From contig JAIQFQ010000002.1 in the NCBI GenBank assembly GCA_020073245.1, forward strand, positions 124,001 to 188,000: a stretch of 64,000 nt of DNA. The letters are read 5' to 3'. Below are positions 44,891 through 54,202 of this stretch, in pieces. The position numbers were made by a program, and so were the translations under genes. This DNA comes from Terriglobia bacterium (lineage in GTDB: Bacteria > Acidobacteriota > Thermoanaerobaculia > Thermoanaerobaculales > Thermoanaerobaculaceae). Numbering within the stretch: position 1 is the first letter of the stretch; every line of letters begins with the position of its first letter. Below the pieces are notes generated by a model that did not search any database, was not told where the DNA came from, and worked only from the letters and a program-made list of their open reading frames with translations.

Positions 44891-44958
44891 CCTCGACCGC
44901 TTACCTCTCCTGCGTTACCCGGGAGCGGTTACAGGAGAACGCATTGACCGTCGAGGCC
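44891..44958. repeat. nested inverted repeat between SBP and HD-protein genes
   Basis: GCCTCGAC (44891-44898) pairs with GTCGAGGC (44951-44958), and inside it TCTCCTG (44907-44913) pairs with CAGGAGA (44933-44939). No U-tract follows. It begins 2 bp after the SBP stop and ends 62 bp before the -10 of the next gene. It could be a 3'-end stabiliser, an operator or a structured RNA. Confidence 0.45.
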
Positions 44959-45019
44959 GATGCGACTCGAACTCGATCGGCCGCTCCGAACCGTAAGGCG
45001 TCTTGAGCCTGGCGCGCTG

Positions 45020-45025
45020 TATACT
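45020..45025 (+). promoter_or_regulatory. -10 element for HD/nucleotidyltransferase gene
   Basis: TATACT, directly preceded by TG, ends 8 nt before the ATG at 45034, so the mRNA would be leaderless. No ribosome site precedes the ATG. TTGAGC at 45003 is too close to be a -35. Confidence 0.42.
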
Positions 45026-45033
45026 TTTCCGGT

Positions 45034-48000
45034 ATGGGACCGGTGCGGAGCGGGTCGTCGACCCTTCTCGAGGTGTTGGACGGCGCCGGCTGGCGGCCGG
45101 CGGCGCTGGGGGAGAGAGTCAGGAAGCTCCCGCCCGATGAGCTCGACACCGCCCTGCGCCTGGCGCTCGACCTCGCGGGGGAGAAGTGCGAGGGCAATGT
45201 CGCCCGGTGGCGCGAGCCTCTGTTGGTCGAGGCCAAGCGACGCCTGTACCCGGAGACGTTCGCGACGCCGGATGGCGCGGTTGAAAAGGTCGCAGAGTTC
45301 TTCTTCCCGCTGGCTCGCGCCGTCCTTCGGGAGCAGGAGGTGAAGGGCGGCGAGGGGATCACCCAGCGCCTCCCGTTCGTGCCGCTCTCGGAGAAGGAGA
45401 TTGCCCGTTCGCCCTCAGGGGACGAGTACCGGCGCCTACTCGGCCACATCGAGGCCGAGGGCCTCCTCGTCTGCCTCGCGATGGTCCAGGCGTGGGAAGG
45501 GTTTTCCACCTACGAGCACGTCTTGGGTGTCACCGGCCTCTCGCTCTGGATAGGCCGCCAGCTCGCGGGGGTCGTCCCGGTGGACCTCCCGCTCCTGCAC
45601 GGCGCCGCCATCGGGCACGATATCGGCAAGTTCGGATGCGTTGGCGACGAGGTTCGCCGTATCCCGCGCCTCCACTACTACTACACGCACACCTGGTACC
45701 AGGACCGCGACCTGCTGAGCATCGGCCACATCGCGACCAACCACTCGTGCTGGGACCTCGAGTCTGTCCGACTCCCCGTGGAGACGCTGCTGCTCATCTA
45801 CGCCGATTTCCGCGTGAAAGAGTCGGTTGGAGCAGGCGAGCGCATGGGGATCATTTCGTTGTCGGGAGCGTTCGCGACGATCCGGGACAAGCTCGAGAAC
45901 CTCGACCGCGAGAAGATCCGTCGGTACCGCGGCGTCTACCGCAAGCTGCGCGACCTCGAGGAGTACCTCCAGTTCCTCGGGATCGAACTGGACCCGCCGG
46001 GGTTCGCGAGCCCGGAGCCGCCGAAGCCACGGCTCCCGAAAGAGCTGGACCTCGTCGCGGTGGTCGCCGGGAGAGAGCGACCGGACGCGGTCGCGCTGGC
46101 CACAGGGAGGAATCTGGCCACGCTGCGACGGCTGCTCGTGACGGCGCACAACCTCGGCGTGATGGAACGGCTGCGTGACCTTCCTGCGTTGCGCGCGCTT
46201 CTCGAGGAGGCCCGCTCGTTCGAGGGGTGGCGCGGCCTGCGGACCTACCTTGCCATCCTCGGCGAGTACGCACCGGCGCTCTCGAGGGAGCAGAAGGCAC
46301 TCGCGCTCGACTTCTCCCTCGAGCTTCTCGGGCACCGCGACGACGACATTCGGTACCACGCGGCCAATCGCATTGGCGATCTGCTGGCAGGACGAGAGGA
46401 CTTCTGGCGCAAGGATCTTCCCGAGGGTGTGGTGCTCAGGCCGGAACGCACGGTTCTCGACGAGCTCTCTCGTGTGCTCGCCTTGCTCGACCTGGCCAAG
46501 GTCGAGCCCGAGGAAGACATGGGCCCGACCGAGCGCGTTCTCTACGCTGTCCCGATCGTGCTGCGGCGCCTCCTGCGTCACGCCGAGCCCGGCCTGAAGA
46601 GCCAGGCATGGGAGCGCATCAAGGCGGACTTCACCCGGCGGCTGGGCGACCGCCGTCCGCTCGTGGGGCTCTACGTCTGCGAGGCGCTCGAGGCGAGCAT
46701 GGAGCTCATCGCCCCCGAGGAACGGCCGGGGCTCGTGGCGTTCGCGGAGGCGTGGGGCAATCACCCCGTGCCTGCAACGCGGCTCATGGCGTGGCGCCTG
46801 TTGCACAGGCTCTCGAAGGAAAGTGGGGGAGGTCCGGAGTTTCAGCGCAGGCTGCGGACCTGCGTCGAGGCGATCTCGGAGCGGGTCGGCGACCGCTATT
46901 CGGTTGCCGAACTTTTCCTGCTGCAGGATCTGGCAACCGCGTGCGGCCTGCCGAAGATAGCCGAGCGCTGCCGAAAGCTGCGGGTCGAGGGGAAAGATCC
47001 GGTTCGCGAGGTGTTCCTTCGCAACCTCAAGAGCCGCGTGGACTGGGTTGAGAAGAAGGTCAACTGCGACTACCTCGCCGCATCCGCCCATACCCGCCAC
47101 GAGGAGAACCGCGACCCTGGCTCGTACTACGCCAACGAGGTCGCCTCGCACTTCGCCAACCTGCTCAAGGTGAGCCGGGTCGAAGGCACTCGGTTTCACG
47201 CCGGGCGATGCCTGCTCGACTTGCTGTCGCTGCTGACCGTGCCGCAGCGCAACGACCTGATGGTCGAGCTGCTGCGGTCGCTCGAGCTCGACATCGAGGC
47301 GGTCACGCGCTACATCCCGCGCTTCCTGGGCTCTGTGCTTGCGAGCCTTCCCGAGCAGGAGTTCATGGAGGCGCTCGACGACATCGAGGGCAACCTCCGG
47401 CGGGGGACCGAGCCGTTGCAGCGGTTGCTTCTCCAGACCGTGGGTTGGGTTCTTCTGTCGTCCGAGGTGACGCGCCTGCGCGGAGAGGTCCTGCACCGGC
47501 TGACGGGAATGCTGCTCGGGGCGCTTGCCGAGTCGCGGCCGTCCACGGCTGCGGAGGGGTTCGCGCAGGTCGCGATGGTGCTCGAGCGGTTGTCGCGGGC
47601 GCCCAAGGATGACGGCCGACTCAGGGCGTTCCTGTCGCTCGCCAGCAAGAAGCTCCTGTCGCTCGTCACGCACAAGCCCGGAGACCGCGTCCGTTTCTTC
47701 CTGGTCGCTTCAGCGCTGAACCATCTCGACCGGGCCTTCGCGACGCTGCACCCGTCCCTGTCCTTCCCGGAGCACCCCTCGGTGGGCTTCATCCCGGGGA
47801 CGTACGACCCATTCACGAGCGCACACCAGGCGGTCGTTGCGAAGGCGCTTGAGAACGCGGCCGAGGTGGTGGTCCAGATGGATGACTACTCGTGGCGTAA
47901 GCACGCGCTCCCCCGGAAGCTGCGAGAGGACCTCGCGTGGATGGCACTCGCCGCAATGCCGGAGGCGTTCCTGGCGCCTTTCCGGCCGCCGGTCAACCTC

Positions 48001-49878
48001 GCGAGCCCCGCCGGCCTGCGGCATCTCCGTTATGCGTTCCGGAGGCGCAAGCTGATCCTCGTGGTCGGGTCGGATGTTCTGGCGGGCGCCAGCGCGTACG
48101 CGAGCCCGTCGAGCGGCATCTGGGACGTCCCACACCTGTTGGTCATGCGGAACGACGCACAACCCGAAGGACTCCTCGACCGGATCGGACAGTTTCACGG
48201 TGGGGTGACGGTGGTGCCGGCGCCAAGCCGCGTGCGCTCGGTGTCGTCCACCACGCTGCGCGCAGCCCTCGACCGCCGCGACGACCTCGAGGCACTGTGC
48301 CACCCGCTCGTTGCGCGCACGCTCGTCGAGCGACGCCTGTACGTGAACTACCCGGCACAGAAGCAGGAGGTCCCGCGTCCGGACTACTTGACTCTCAGCA
48401 ATCAGGCGTGGTCAGGGACGCCGCATGGATTGCAGCCCCTGGCTGCGGTTCCGACGGTGGCGGCGGCGGAAGCCTCGCGCAGCGAAAGGTCCGAGGTGAG
48501 GCTCGAGAGCTCCGGAGAGGAACACCGATTGTCGGCGGTGCTGGCGTGGCGCAGCGTCTCGGCCGCGGCGCTGCCGGTGATCCTGGGGGAGGAGAGACTC
48601 GTCCTGCCCGGTGGCGGCCGACTCTTGGGGGAGGGCGCGCTCGTTGAGTCGGTCGCCGTTGCCGGCCACCAAGGGGACGGCACACATCTGCAGCGGCTGT
48701 TCTCGGAGGCGCTCGCGCGCTGGCTCGACGAGGGCCTCCTCTTCGGCCTTGTGCCCCTGGCGGCGCGCGGCGCAGATCCCATCTTGGATGTCCTGCGGCA
48801 GCTCGGCGCCGCGCTGCCCGCACTAGGCGAGGCGGCGGGCTCACAGGCGCTGGCCGTGCTCCGCCTCGCCAACCCGTTGGTGCTGGTGTGGGACGTGGAG
48901 AGTTCGCTGCAGCCTCCGTTCGCGGCCGCGCCCGGCGTCCGTCTGGCACTGGCGGAGACCCGGCGGGCGCTCGCGGCGTTCTTCGCCGATCTCGCCCCTG
49001 GCAACGCGCTGCTTCACCTTCACGAGGAGCAGCTCAAGCGGAGCGTCGTGGAGTGGGCCAAGGAGCGGCTCGGCGATCAATCGCGGGCGAGGCGATGGGT
49101 CGCGCTCGGTCTCGGCCGCCAGTTCTCCCGCGACATTCTGGGCAACTGCCCGACGCTGGCCGTGGATCTCGAGCGGTTCCTCACCTGGCAGGGGTACGAG
49201 GGCGGTACGTTCCCCATGGTCGGTAGCCCTTCGCTCGAGCTTCAGATGGCGGTCGCGCGGGAGCTCGCGCACAACGCGATCGTGCTCGCGCCCTTCTTGG
49301 ATAGCGCCGAGGCGGTGGTCAAGGTCGTGGAGGCCGCGCGTAGTGTCGGCCTGCCGGTCCGCGAGGTGCTCGTGGGCGTCACGAGCGCATCCGTGCGAGC
49401 CACCCTCGAGCTTCGCGGGATCCCGCACCGGTGCGCGACCGTCGTGTCGGGATGGCAGGGCGTGCTGCGGGAGAGCGCGGTGGCCCCGTACATCGGAGGC
49501 TGGAGCATCCTCGGACGGGAGCCCCTGGAGACCGGCTCGCTGCTGCCCTCGCTCAACGATTGCTTACCGTACCATCACCCGCACCACCTCGGCCTCGCCG
49601 GAGGGGACGCGCTCGACTTCTCGCGGCTCGCGTTGCGCCAGGCGCGCACGCTCCTGGTAGCGCTCGAGGAGGCCTTCCGCGAGAGAGAAGGGCGGCTCCT
49701 CTCGGTCCAGGACCTCAGCGCCGTGGTCCGCACCCCACGTTGCCCCCCGCTGCCGCAGGGGTTCCTGCCGCCACGCGACCGGTTCCCGAGCGAGTTGGTC
49801 ACCGAAGATATCGAGGCGTTGGCTCGCCTTCACCCCGAGACCCACGCCGCCCACCGCGAGCGCTGGAGAGAGAGTTGA
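45034..49878 (+). CDS. giant HD-domain / nucleotidyltransferase fusion protein
   Basis: This 1614-residue cytoplasmic protein matches no named family I know. Residues about 150-270 form an HD phosphohydrolase-type domain with H162, H195-D196 (GHDIGKFG), H232/H237 and D258. About 330-900 is helical, HEAT-like. About 912-1120 is an NMNAT/NadD-like nucleotidyltransferase: GTYDPFTSAHQ near 921 (HxGH-type) and SSTTLRAAL near 1071 (ISSTxIR-type). The last ~450 residues, including 'NALLHLHEEQLKRSVVEWAK' and 'HNAIVLAPFLDSAEAVVKVV', are unassigned. It is coupled to a dehydrogenase-like gene. An NAD-related or nucleotide-signal role is inference only. Confidence 0.8.
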   Translation: MGPVRSGSSTLLEVLDGAGWRPAALGERVRKLPPDELDTALRLALDLAGEKCEGNVARWREPLLVEAKRRLYPETFATPDGAVEKVAEFFFPLARAVLREQEVKGGEGITQRLPFVPLSEKEIARSPSGDEYRRLLGHIEAEGLLVCLAMVQAWEGFSTYEHVLGVTGLSLWIGRQLAGVVPVDLPLLHGAAIGHDIGKFGCVGDEVRRIPRLHYYYTHTWYQDRDLLSIGHIATNHSCWDLESVRLPVETLLLIYADFRVKESVGAGERMGIISLSGAFATIRDKLENLDREKIRRYRGVYRKLRDLEEYLQFLGIELDPPGFASPEPPKPRLPKELDLVAVVAGRERPDAVALATGRNLATLRRLLVTAHNLGVMERLRDLPALRALLEEARSFEGWRGLRTYLAILGEYAPALSREQKALALDFSLELLGHRDDDIRYHAANRIGDLLAGREDFWRKDLPEGVVLRPERTVLDELSRVLALLDLAKVEPEEDMGPTERVLYAVPIVLRRLLRHAEPGLKSQAWERIKADFTRRLGDRRPLVGLYVCEALEASMELIAPEERPGLVAFAEAWGNHPVPATRLMAWRLLHRLSKESGGGPEFQRRLRTCVEAISERVGDRYSVAELFLLQDLATACGLPKIAERCRKLRVEGKDPVREVFLRNLKSRVDWVEKKVNCDYLAASAHTRHEENRDPGSYYANEVASHFANLLKVSRVEGTRFHAGRCLLDLLSLLTVPQRNDLMVELLRSLELDIEAVTRYIPRFLGSVLASLPEQEFMEALDDIEGNLRRGTEPLQRLLLQTVGWVLLSSEVTRLRGEVLHRLTGMLLGALAESRPSTAAEGFAQVAMVLERLSRAPKDDGRLRAFLSLASKKLLSLVTHKPGDRVRFFLVASALNHLDRAFATLHPSLSFPEHPSVGFIPGTYDPFTSAHQAVVAKALENAAEVVVQMDDYSWRKHALPRKLREDLAWMALAAMPEAFLAPFRPPVNLASPAGLRHLRYAFRRRKLILVVGSDVLAGASAYASPSSGIWDVPHLLVMRNDAQPEGLLDRIGQFHGGVTVVPAPSRVRSVSSTTLRAALDRRDDLEALCHPLVARTLVERRLYVNYPAQKQEVPRPDYLTLSNQAWSGTPHGLQPLAAVPTVAAAEASRSERSEVRLESSGEEHRLSAVLAWRSVSAAALPVILGEERLVLPGGGRLLGEGALVESVAVAGHQGDGTHLQRLFSEALARWLDEGLLFGLVPLAARGADPILDVLRQLGAALPALGEAAGSQALAVLRLANPLVLVWDVESSLQPPFAAAPGVRLALAETRRALAAFFADLAPGNALLHLHEEQLKRSVVEWAKERLGDQSRARRWVALGLGRQFSRDILGNCPTLAVDLERFLTWQGYEGGTFPMVGSPSLELQMAVARELAHNAIVLAPFLDSAEAVVKVVEAARSVGLPVREVLVGVTSASVRATLELRGIPHRCATVVSGWQGVLRESAVAPYIGGWSILGREPLETGSLLPSLNDCLPYHHPHHLGLAGGDALDFSRLALRQARTLLVALEEAFREREGRLLSVQDLSAVVRTPRCPPLPQGFLPPRDRFPSELVTEDIEALARLHPETHAAHRERWRES

Positions 49879-51134
49879 AGCTCTTCGGCCAGGGGAGAGC
49901 CGCGCTGGCGGACGATCCCGCCACCGCAGGGCGACTGGGTTGGAGCCTGCGGCGGCGCTCACTGCCGGAGCCTGAGGTGATTCTCGTGCCGCGAAGCGGC
50001 GACCCTCACCGCGAGCCGTGGATCGCCCCGCCGTGGTTCGACCCCGCGCTGGGCCTGCACGCCTTGCGGCGGAAGGCCGGGCGTCGCCGCACTTGGAGCT
50101 ACCTGGCCGAGGTGCCGGGTGTGCTGCGGTGTCTTGCCCGGCTTGCGGAGCCACCGCCGGAGAAGGGCTGGTGCATTGGTGTTGCCGGCCTCGGGAGGGT
50201 CGGAGGCGTAGCCGCCACGCTCCTGGCGGCGACGCCGACCGGGGCATCGGGAATTCGCGAGCTTGTCATCCACGACGCGGACGCCTCCAACCAGGAACGC
50301 TGGCTGCTGGAACTCGGCTCGATCGCTCGCTGGCGGGGTCGTAGCGCGTGTCCGGTCGTGCGTTCGGCGACGACCCGTGAGCTGTTCCTGCGGTGCGACG
50401 CGTTCCTGTTCGCCGCCACAGACAGCGTGCCGCCGCCCGAGGCCCGCGGCGAGGTGCGCCTGGTGCAGTTCGATCCGAACCGCTCCATTCTCAACGACTT
50501 TCTGGTGGAGGCGTGCGCCGTCGACTATGCGGGCCTGTTCCTGATCGTATCGGATCCGGTCGAGTGGCTCGCACAGGCGGCCTTCCACGACAGCAACTCC
50601 GACAGCTCCGGATGCTTCACGGGATCGGGACTGGCGCCCGAACGGATCGCGGGGCTCGGGCTGGGGGTGATGTGGGCGCGGGCGCTTGCGGCCGCGCGCC
50701 GCGACGGGATCGAGGCGGCGGTAGCCCGAGTCGGCGCCGCGTACGGTCCGCACAGCACCGAGGTCATCATGTTCGACGACCTCGAGAACCCGAATGCCGT
50801 GCGATCGGAGCGGCTCACCAGGGCGGCGCGTGAGTGCAACTTCAAGGTACGCGACCTCGGGCACCTGCCGTACGTCGGGCCCGGAGTGTCGTCGGTCGGG
50901 TTGATGGTGCCGTCCCTCCTGGCCGGCCGCGAGGTGCTGGCGAGCGTGCTCGTGGGCGAAATCTACTTTGGCGCTCCGGCGCGCATGGCGTGGGGCATCC
51001 ACCCGACCGCGCACCGGATGACGGATGGCGTCTGGGACACGATCGCCGGCCTCCATGAGGGCCTGCGGTCACAGGCTCGCTCCCTTGAACTCCAGTGGAC
51101 GGCGCCGTACCCTCGCCGGGGCGCCGTGTCGTAG
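49875..51134 (+). CDS. lactate/malate dehydrogenase-like NAD-binding protein
   Basis: This 419-residue protein starts at a TTG overlapping the stop of the giant protein (TTGA), with GGAGAGAGAG upstream. After ~95 N-terminal residues it has a Rossmann motif, CIGVAGLGRVGGVAATLL. An acidic residue ends strand 2 (VIHDADASNQERW), and NDFLVEACAVDYAGLFLIVSDP follows. A catalytic-type histidine lies in YGPHSTEVIMFDDLENP. This order is that of LDH/MDH proteins, but the rest is divergent and the usual active-site Arg-Asp pair cannot be confirmed. Substrate is unknown. The tight coupling implies a joint task with the HD/nucleotidyltransferase protein. Confidence 0.7.
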   Translation: MKLFGQGRAALADDPATAGRLGWSLRRRSLPEPEVILVPRSGDPHREPWIAPPWFDPALGLHALRRKAGRRRTWSYLAEVPGVLRCLARLAEPPPEKGWCIGVAGLGRVGGVAATLLAATPTGASGIRELVIHDADASNQERWLLELGSIARWRGRSACPVVRSATTRELFLRCDAFLFAATDSVPPPEARGEVRLVQFDPNRSILNDFLVEACAVDYAGLFLIVSDPVEWLAQAAFHDSNSDSSGCFTGSGLAPERIAGLGLGVMWARALAAARRDGIEAAVARVGAAYGPHSTEVIMFDDLENPNAVRSERLTRAARECNFKVRDLGHLPYVGPGVSSVGLMVPSLLAGREVLASVLVGEIYFGAPARMAWGIHPTAHRMTDGVWDTIAGLHEGLRSQARSLELQWTAPYPRRGAVS

Positions 51135-51233
51135 GTTTTCTGCCTTCCCCAGCATGCGGACGGGGGACCTTCACGCGCCCCGTACGCGCGGTGCCGGCGC
51201 TCGAGGCACGGAAAGAGGCGAGAGGAGGCCGAC

Positions 51234-51653
51234 GTGTACTGCCCCAACCGTGAGTGCCCGGATTTCCAGGAGGACGGCGTACCCGGCGAGTACCTCGACA
51301 CGGTGAGCATCTGCCCGAAGTGCGGCGCCGCCCTCGTCGCGGAGTGGCCTCCAGCGGAAGCTCCGCGGGAGCCCCTCATTCCCTCGGCGCCGGAAGAGGA
51401 AGGCGCGACCTGTGCGGTCGAACAGTTGCCGCGCGGCCCGCTCGTCGCGCTCGCCGCGTTCGATTACCCCGACGAGACTGAGCCTTTCGTCGCCGCGCTC
51501 GAGAAAGCAGGCATCGCCGTCTTCCAGTTCATCGACGACGGCCGCGACTTCGAGGATCGGGGCGGCATTCAGACGTGCACGCGGCTGCTCGTGCCCGAAA
51601 GCCAGGCGGCGAGGGCCACCGTCGTGCTCAAGCAGGTGGAGGCGCGGGCATGA
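51234..51653 (+). CDS. zinc-ribbon protein with DUF2007-like domain
   Basis: This 139-residue protein starts at a GTG preceded by AGAGGAGG. Residues 1-32 form a zinc ribbon (CPNREC ... CPKCG). After a Pro/Glu linker, residues about 66-137 make a small alpha/beta domain ('LVALAAFDYPDETEPFVAAL', 'FIDDGRDFEDRG', 'LLVPESQAARATVVL'). This looks like DUF2007, a putative signal-transducing module. It overlaps the next gene by 4 bp. Function unknown. Confidence 0.65.
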   Translation: MYCPNRECPDFQEDGVPGEYLDTVSICPKCGAALVAEWPPAEAPREPLIPSAPEEEGATCAVEQLPRGPLVALAAFDYPDETEPFVAALEKAGIAVFQFIDDGRDFEDRGGIQTCTRLLVPESQAARATVVLKQVEARA

Positions 51654-52681
51654 TGCGTGGGTCGGGCCAGCGATTGGCAGAGAGCACCGGCAAGGCCACG
51701 AGCGATCGTGTTCTATCGCTTTTCGTTGCGCTGGCGATCGCGTCCGTTCCGATCGTCGCGCGAGCGGTGTCCATCGAGAGAGCGAGTGTCACGACATCGG
51801 ACGGTCCGCGGAGCTTCTTCCTCGCCCGGCCGAGCCGCGCAGCGGCGGGCCCGAGACCCCTGGTGATCATCCTCCACGGTCACGGTGGCAGCGCCGAGCG
51901 GGCGCTCGGCCACAATGGCACGCCGTCACCGCTCTCGGTTTGGCTGGCGATCGCCGATCGGGAGGAGGTGGTCGTCGCCGCCCTCGACGGCGCGAAGGGC
52001 GGCGATGGCCGGCAGGGATGGAACGACTGCCGCGCCGATGCGCCTGGCAACCCAAAGACCGACGACGTCGCATTCGTCAGGGCCGTGGTCGTGCGCCTCG
52101 AGCGGGAGGAGGGGATCGACCCCAGGCGCATCTATGCGATGGGGATGTCCAACGGCGGGTTCATGGCGTTCAGGCTCGCGCTCCAGCTCGACCCACAACT
52201 GGCAGCGGTCGCGGCCGTGTCCTCCTCGATGGCCGCAGAGAGCCTCTGCGGTCCGCCTGCCCGGGCGGTCTCCGTGATCGTGATTGCCGGCACTGCGGAC
52301 CCCATCGTGCCGTACGGTGGTGGCCAGGTGAAACTCTTCGGCCGGTCTCGCGGCGCGGCGGTCTCGATCGAGCAGGTCGCCGCCGCGTGGCGTCACGCAA
52401 ACGGGGTCCCGGGGCCGCCGGTGATTGAGGCGCTCCCGCACCTTGGCGGGACGAAAGACCCGACGCGGGCGGTGCGTGCCGTTTGGAGCGCTCCGGGAGG
52501 ATCGGTGCAGGTCGAGCTGATGCGCATCGACGGGGGCGGCCACATCGAGCCCAGCGTCTCGCAGCGTTACGGTCGGCTCTACCAGCGCCTCGTCGGTCGG
52601 CAGAACTACGACTTCGAGAGCGCGGAAGAGGCCTGGCATTTTTTCAGAGGCAAGCGGGCGAACGGTGCTTCACCGCCGTGA
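51650..52681 (+). CDS. secreted alpha/beta-hydrolase (PHB depolymerase/LpqC-like esterase)
   Basis: This 343-residue protein has a signal peptide-like hydrophobic segment (residues 22-38, ending VARA) and an alpha/beta-hydrolase fold. Landmarks are the oxyanion HGHGG, the nucleophile serine in GMSNGGFMAFRLA, the acid in AGTADPIVPYGG and the histidine in GGGHIEP. The DPIVPY and QGWNDCRADAP segments match the poly(3-hydroxybutyrate) depolymerase/feruloyl esterase-like (LpqC) group. Substrate could be a polyester or a plant/cell-wall ester. It is coupled (ATGA) to the zinc-ribbon gene, an odd pairing. Confidence 0.78.
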   Translation: MMRGSGQRLAESTGKATSDRVLSLFVALAIASVPIVARAVSIERASVTTSDGPRSFFLARPSRAAAGPRPLVIILHGHGGSAERALGHNGTPSPLSVWLAIADREEVVVAALDGAKGGDGRQGWNDCRADAPGNPKTDDVAFVRAVVVRLEREEGIDPRRIYAMGMSNGGFMAFRLALQLDPQLAAVAAVSSSMAAESLCGPPARAVSVIVIAGTADPIVPYGGGQVKLFGRSRGAAVSIEQVAAAWRHANGVPGPPVIEALPHLGGTKDPTRAVRAVWSAPGGSVQVELMRIDGGGHIEPSVSQRYGRLYQRLVGRQNYDFESAEEAWHFFRGKRANGASPP

Positions 52682-52726
52682 CGACGCGTCGAGAGCGTCC
52701 CGGCCCGCGGCTCAGAAGGAGGCAGC

Positions 52727-53089
52727 GTGAAACTGTTTGATCCTCAAGTTCACCGCTGGTCGTGGCACTTGGCGGGTCACATGGTGTCCCGGGCATTCGT
52801 GCTGCTCCCGTTGGCGGGCGGCACGCTCATGTTCGGGATGGCGATCTACCACTGGGTCGAGGGCCTGTCTTGGACCGACGCATTCCTGAACGCCTCGATG
52901 CTGCTCGGGGGGATGGGGCCCGTGGACCAGTTGCATACCACGGCCGGCAAATGGCTGGCCGGCCTCTACGCGCTGTTCGCCGGCATGGTCTTCCTGGTTG
53001 TTGCCGGGGTGATGCTCGCGCCGGTGGTCCATCACGTCCTCCATCGCTTCCACCTGGAGATCGCCGACAACCCTGGCGATGGGCAGTGA
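52727..53089 (+). CDS. small two-helix membrane protein (ion-channel-like)
   Basis: This 120-residue protein has two hydrophobic helices (about 20-43 and 76-102) linked by a shorter segment with a filter-like LLGGMGPVDQ. The 2TM-pore layout recalls small potassium channels, but the usual TVGYG signature is not present. It starts at a GTG, with GGAGG before it. The 150 bp that follow, up to the convergent MOSC/MogA gene, show only a weak 5-bp hairpin near 53200. Function unknown. Confidence 0.55.
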   Translation: MKLFDPQVHRWSWHLAGHMVSRAFVLLPLAGGTLMFGMAIYHWVEGLSWTDAFLNASMLLGGMGPVDQLHTTAGKWLAGLYALFAGMVFLVVAGVMLAPVVHHVLHRFHLEIADNPGDGQ

Positions 53090-53239
53090 GCGGCCGGGGC
53101 GCGGCCCTGGCGATCTCCAGGCTCCGGACAACGTCCCGGGCATTGGATATCGAAGTTTCTGTCGCTAATTGGTTATAAACGACCAGGGTTGAAGTGTGAA
53201 CACCCCCGCGGAGGTGTCAAAGAAGGCGAACGCGGCTCG

Positions 53240-54202
53240 CTACTCTGTGACGTGCCGGCCGGCGTCGCTGGCAGGGTGGACGCCGTCGCCGCGCAGCATC
53301 CGGATCGCATGCTCCAGCGGCGCCAGGATCGCACGCAGGTTCTCGGTCGCCCCGTTCCGGCTGCCGGGGAGGTTCACGATCAGCGTCCCGGCATGGCTCC
53401 CGGCAATGGCGCGTGACAGCCACGCATTCGGCGTCCTCGCAGCGGAGGCCGCGCGCATCGCTTCGGCGAGGCCGGGGATCTCCCGCTCGATGACCGCCCG
53501 GGTCGCCTCGGGCGTGACGTCGCGAGGCGAGAGTCCGGTGCCGCCGACCGTTGCGACCAGGTGGATGCCGCGCCCGGCGAGATCCCTGAGTCGATCCTCG
53601 ATGAGGTCTTTCTCGTCGGGGACAATGCCGGTCCAGGCGAGGTGAGCGCCGAGGCTTGCCGCGAGAATGGTCGCCACCGCCGGCCCGGCGGTGTCGACCA
53701 TCGCGCCCTCCGCACAGCGGTCGGACACGGTGAGGACGGCAACCTGCGCGGCGGACCGGGGCACGGCTTCGACCACGCGCACCTCGACACCGGGCGTGAC
53801 CTCACCGGCTTTCCGGACCTCGGTAAAGACCCCCATACGCGGCATGATGCAGTCGCCGCTTCGTTCGTAGATTGCGCAACGCGAATGGCACACCTTGCCG
53901 ATCTGGGTGATTGCGAGCTCCGCCTCGCCTAGGCCGAGAACGGTGCCGATCCCAAGAGCCTCGAGGTCGACGCCGTGGACGACGAGGTTCTCGCCGAACG
54001 CCCCGGGTCGGAGGTCGAGGCCCTTGGACCGCATGGATTCGATGTCCGCCTCGTCCAGAAGGGTCACCTGGCGGTGCCACGGGCCCGCGTGGGCGTCGCC
54101 CGCGATGCCGTAGCCGGCGCGCAGCTCCGCCTTCTCCACAGGGGCCTTCGGCATCCCCTTGCGAGGAGAGGTGCAGACGAATCGGAGGACGCCGCCGCTC
54201 AC
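53240..54202 (-). CDS. MOSC domain - MogA/MoaB fusion (molybdopterin adenylyltransferase)
   Basis: This 320-residue protein joins two Moco modules. Residues 1-150 are a MOSC domain ([32 protein letters not shown]), a sulfur-carrier domain seen in Moco sulfurases. Residues 155-320 are MogA/MoaB-like, with [21 protein letters not shown] and [16 protein letters not shown], which adenylates molybdopterin before metal insertion. It starts at a GTG overlapping the moaC stop. It is the last gene of the moaA-moaC-mogA unit, so it probably lies under the upstream riboswitch. Confidence 0.85.
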   Translation of the reverse strand: MSGGVLRFVCTSPRKGMPKAPVEKAELRAGYGIAGDAHAGPWHRQVTLLDEADIESMRSKGLDLRPGAFGENLVVHGVDLEALGIGTVLGLGEAELAITQIGKVCHSRCAIYERSGDCIMPRMGVFTEVRKAGEVTPGVEVRVVEAVPRSAAQVAVLTVSDRCAEGAMVDTAGPAVATILAASLGAHLAWTGIVPDEKDLIEDRLRDLAGRGIHLVATVGGTGLSPRDVTPEATRAVIEREIPGLAEAMRAASAARTPNAWLSRAIAGSHAGTLIVNLPGSRNGATENLRAILAPLEHAIRMLRGDGVHPASDAGRHVTE

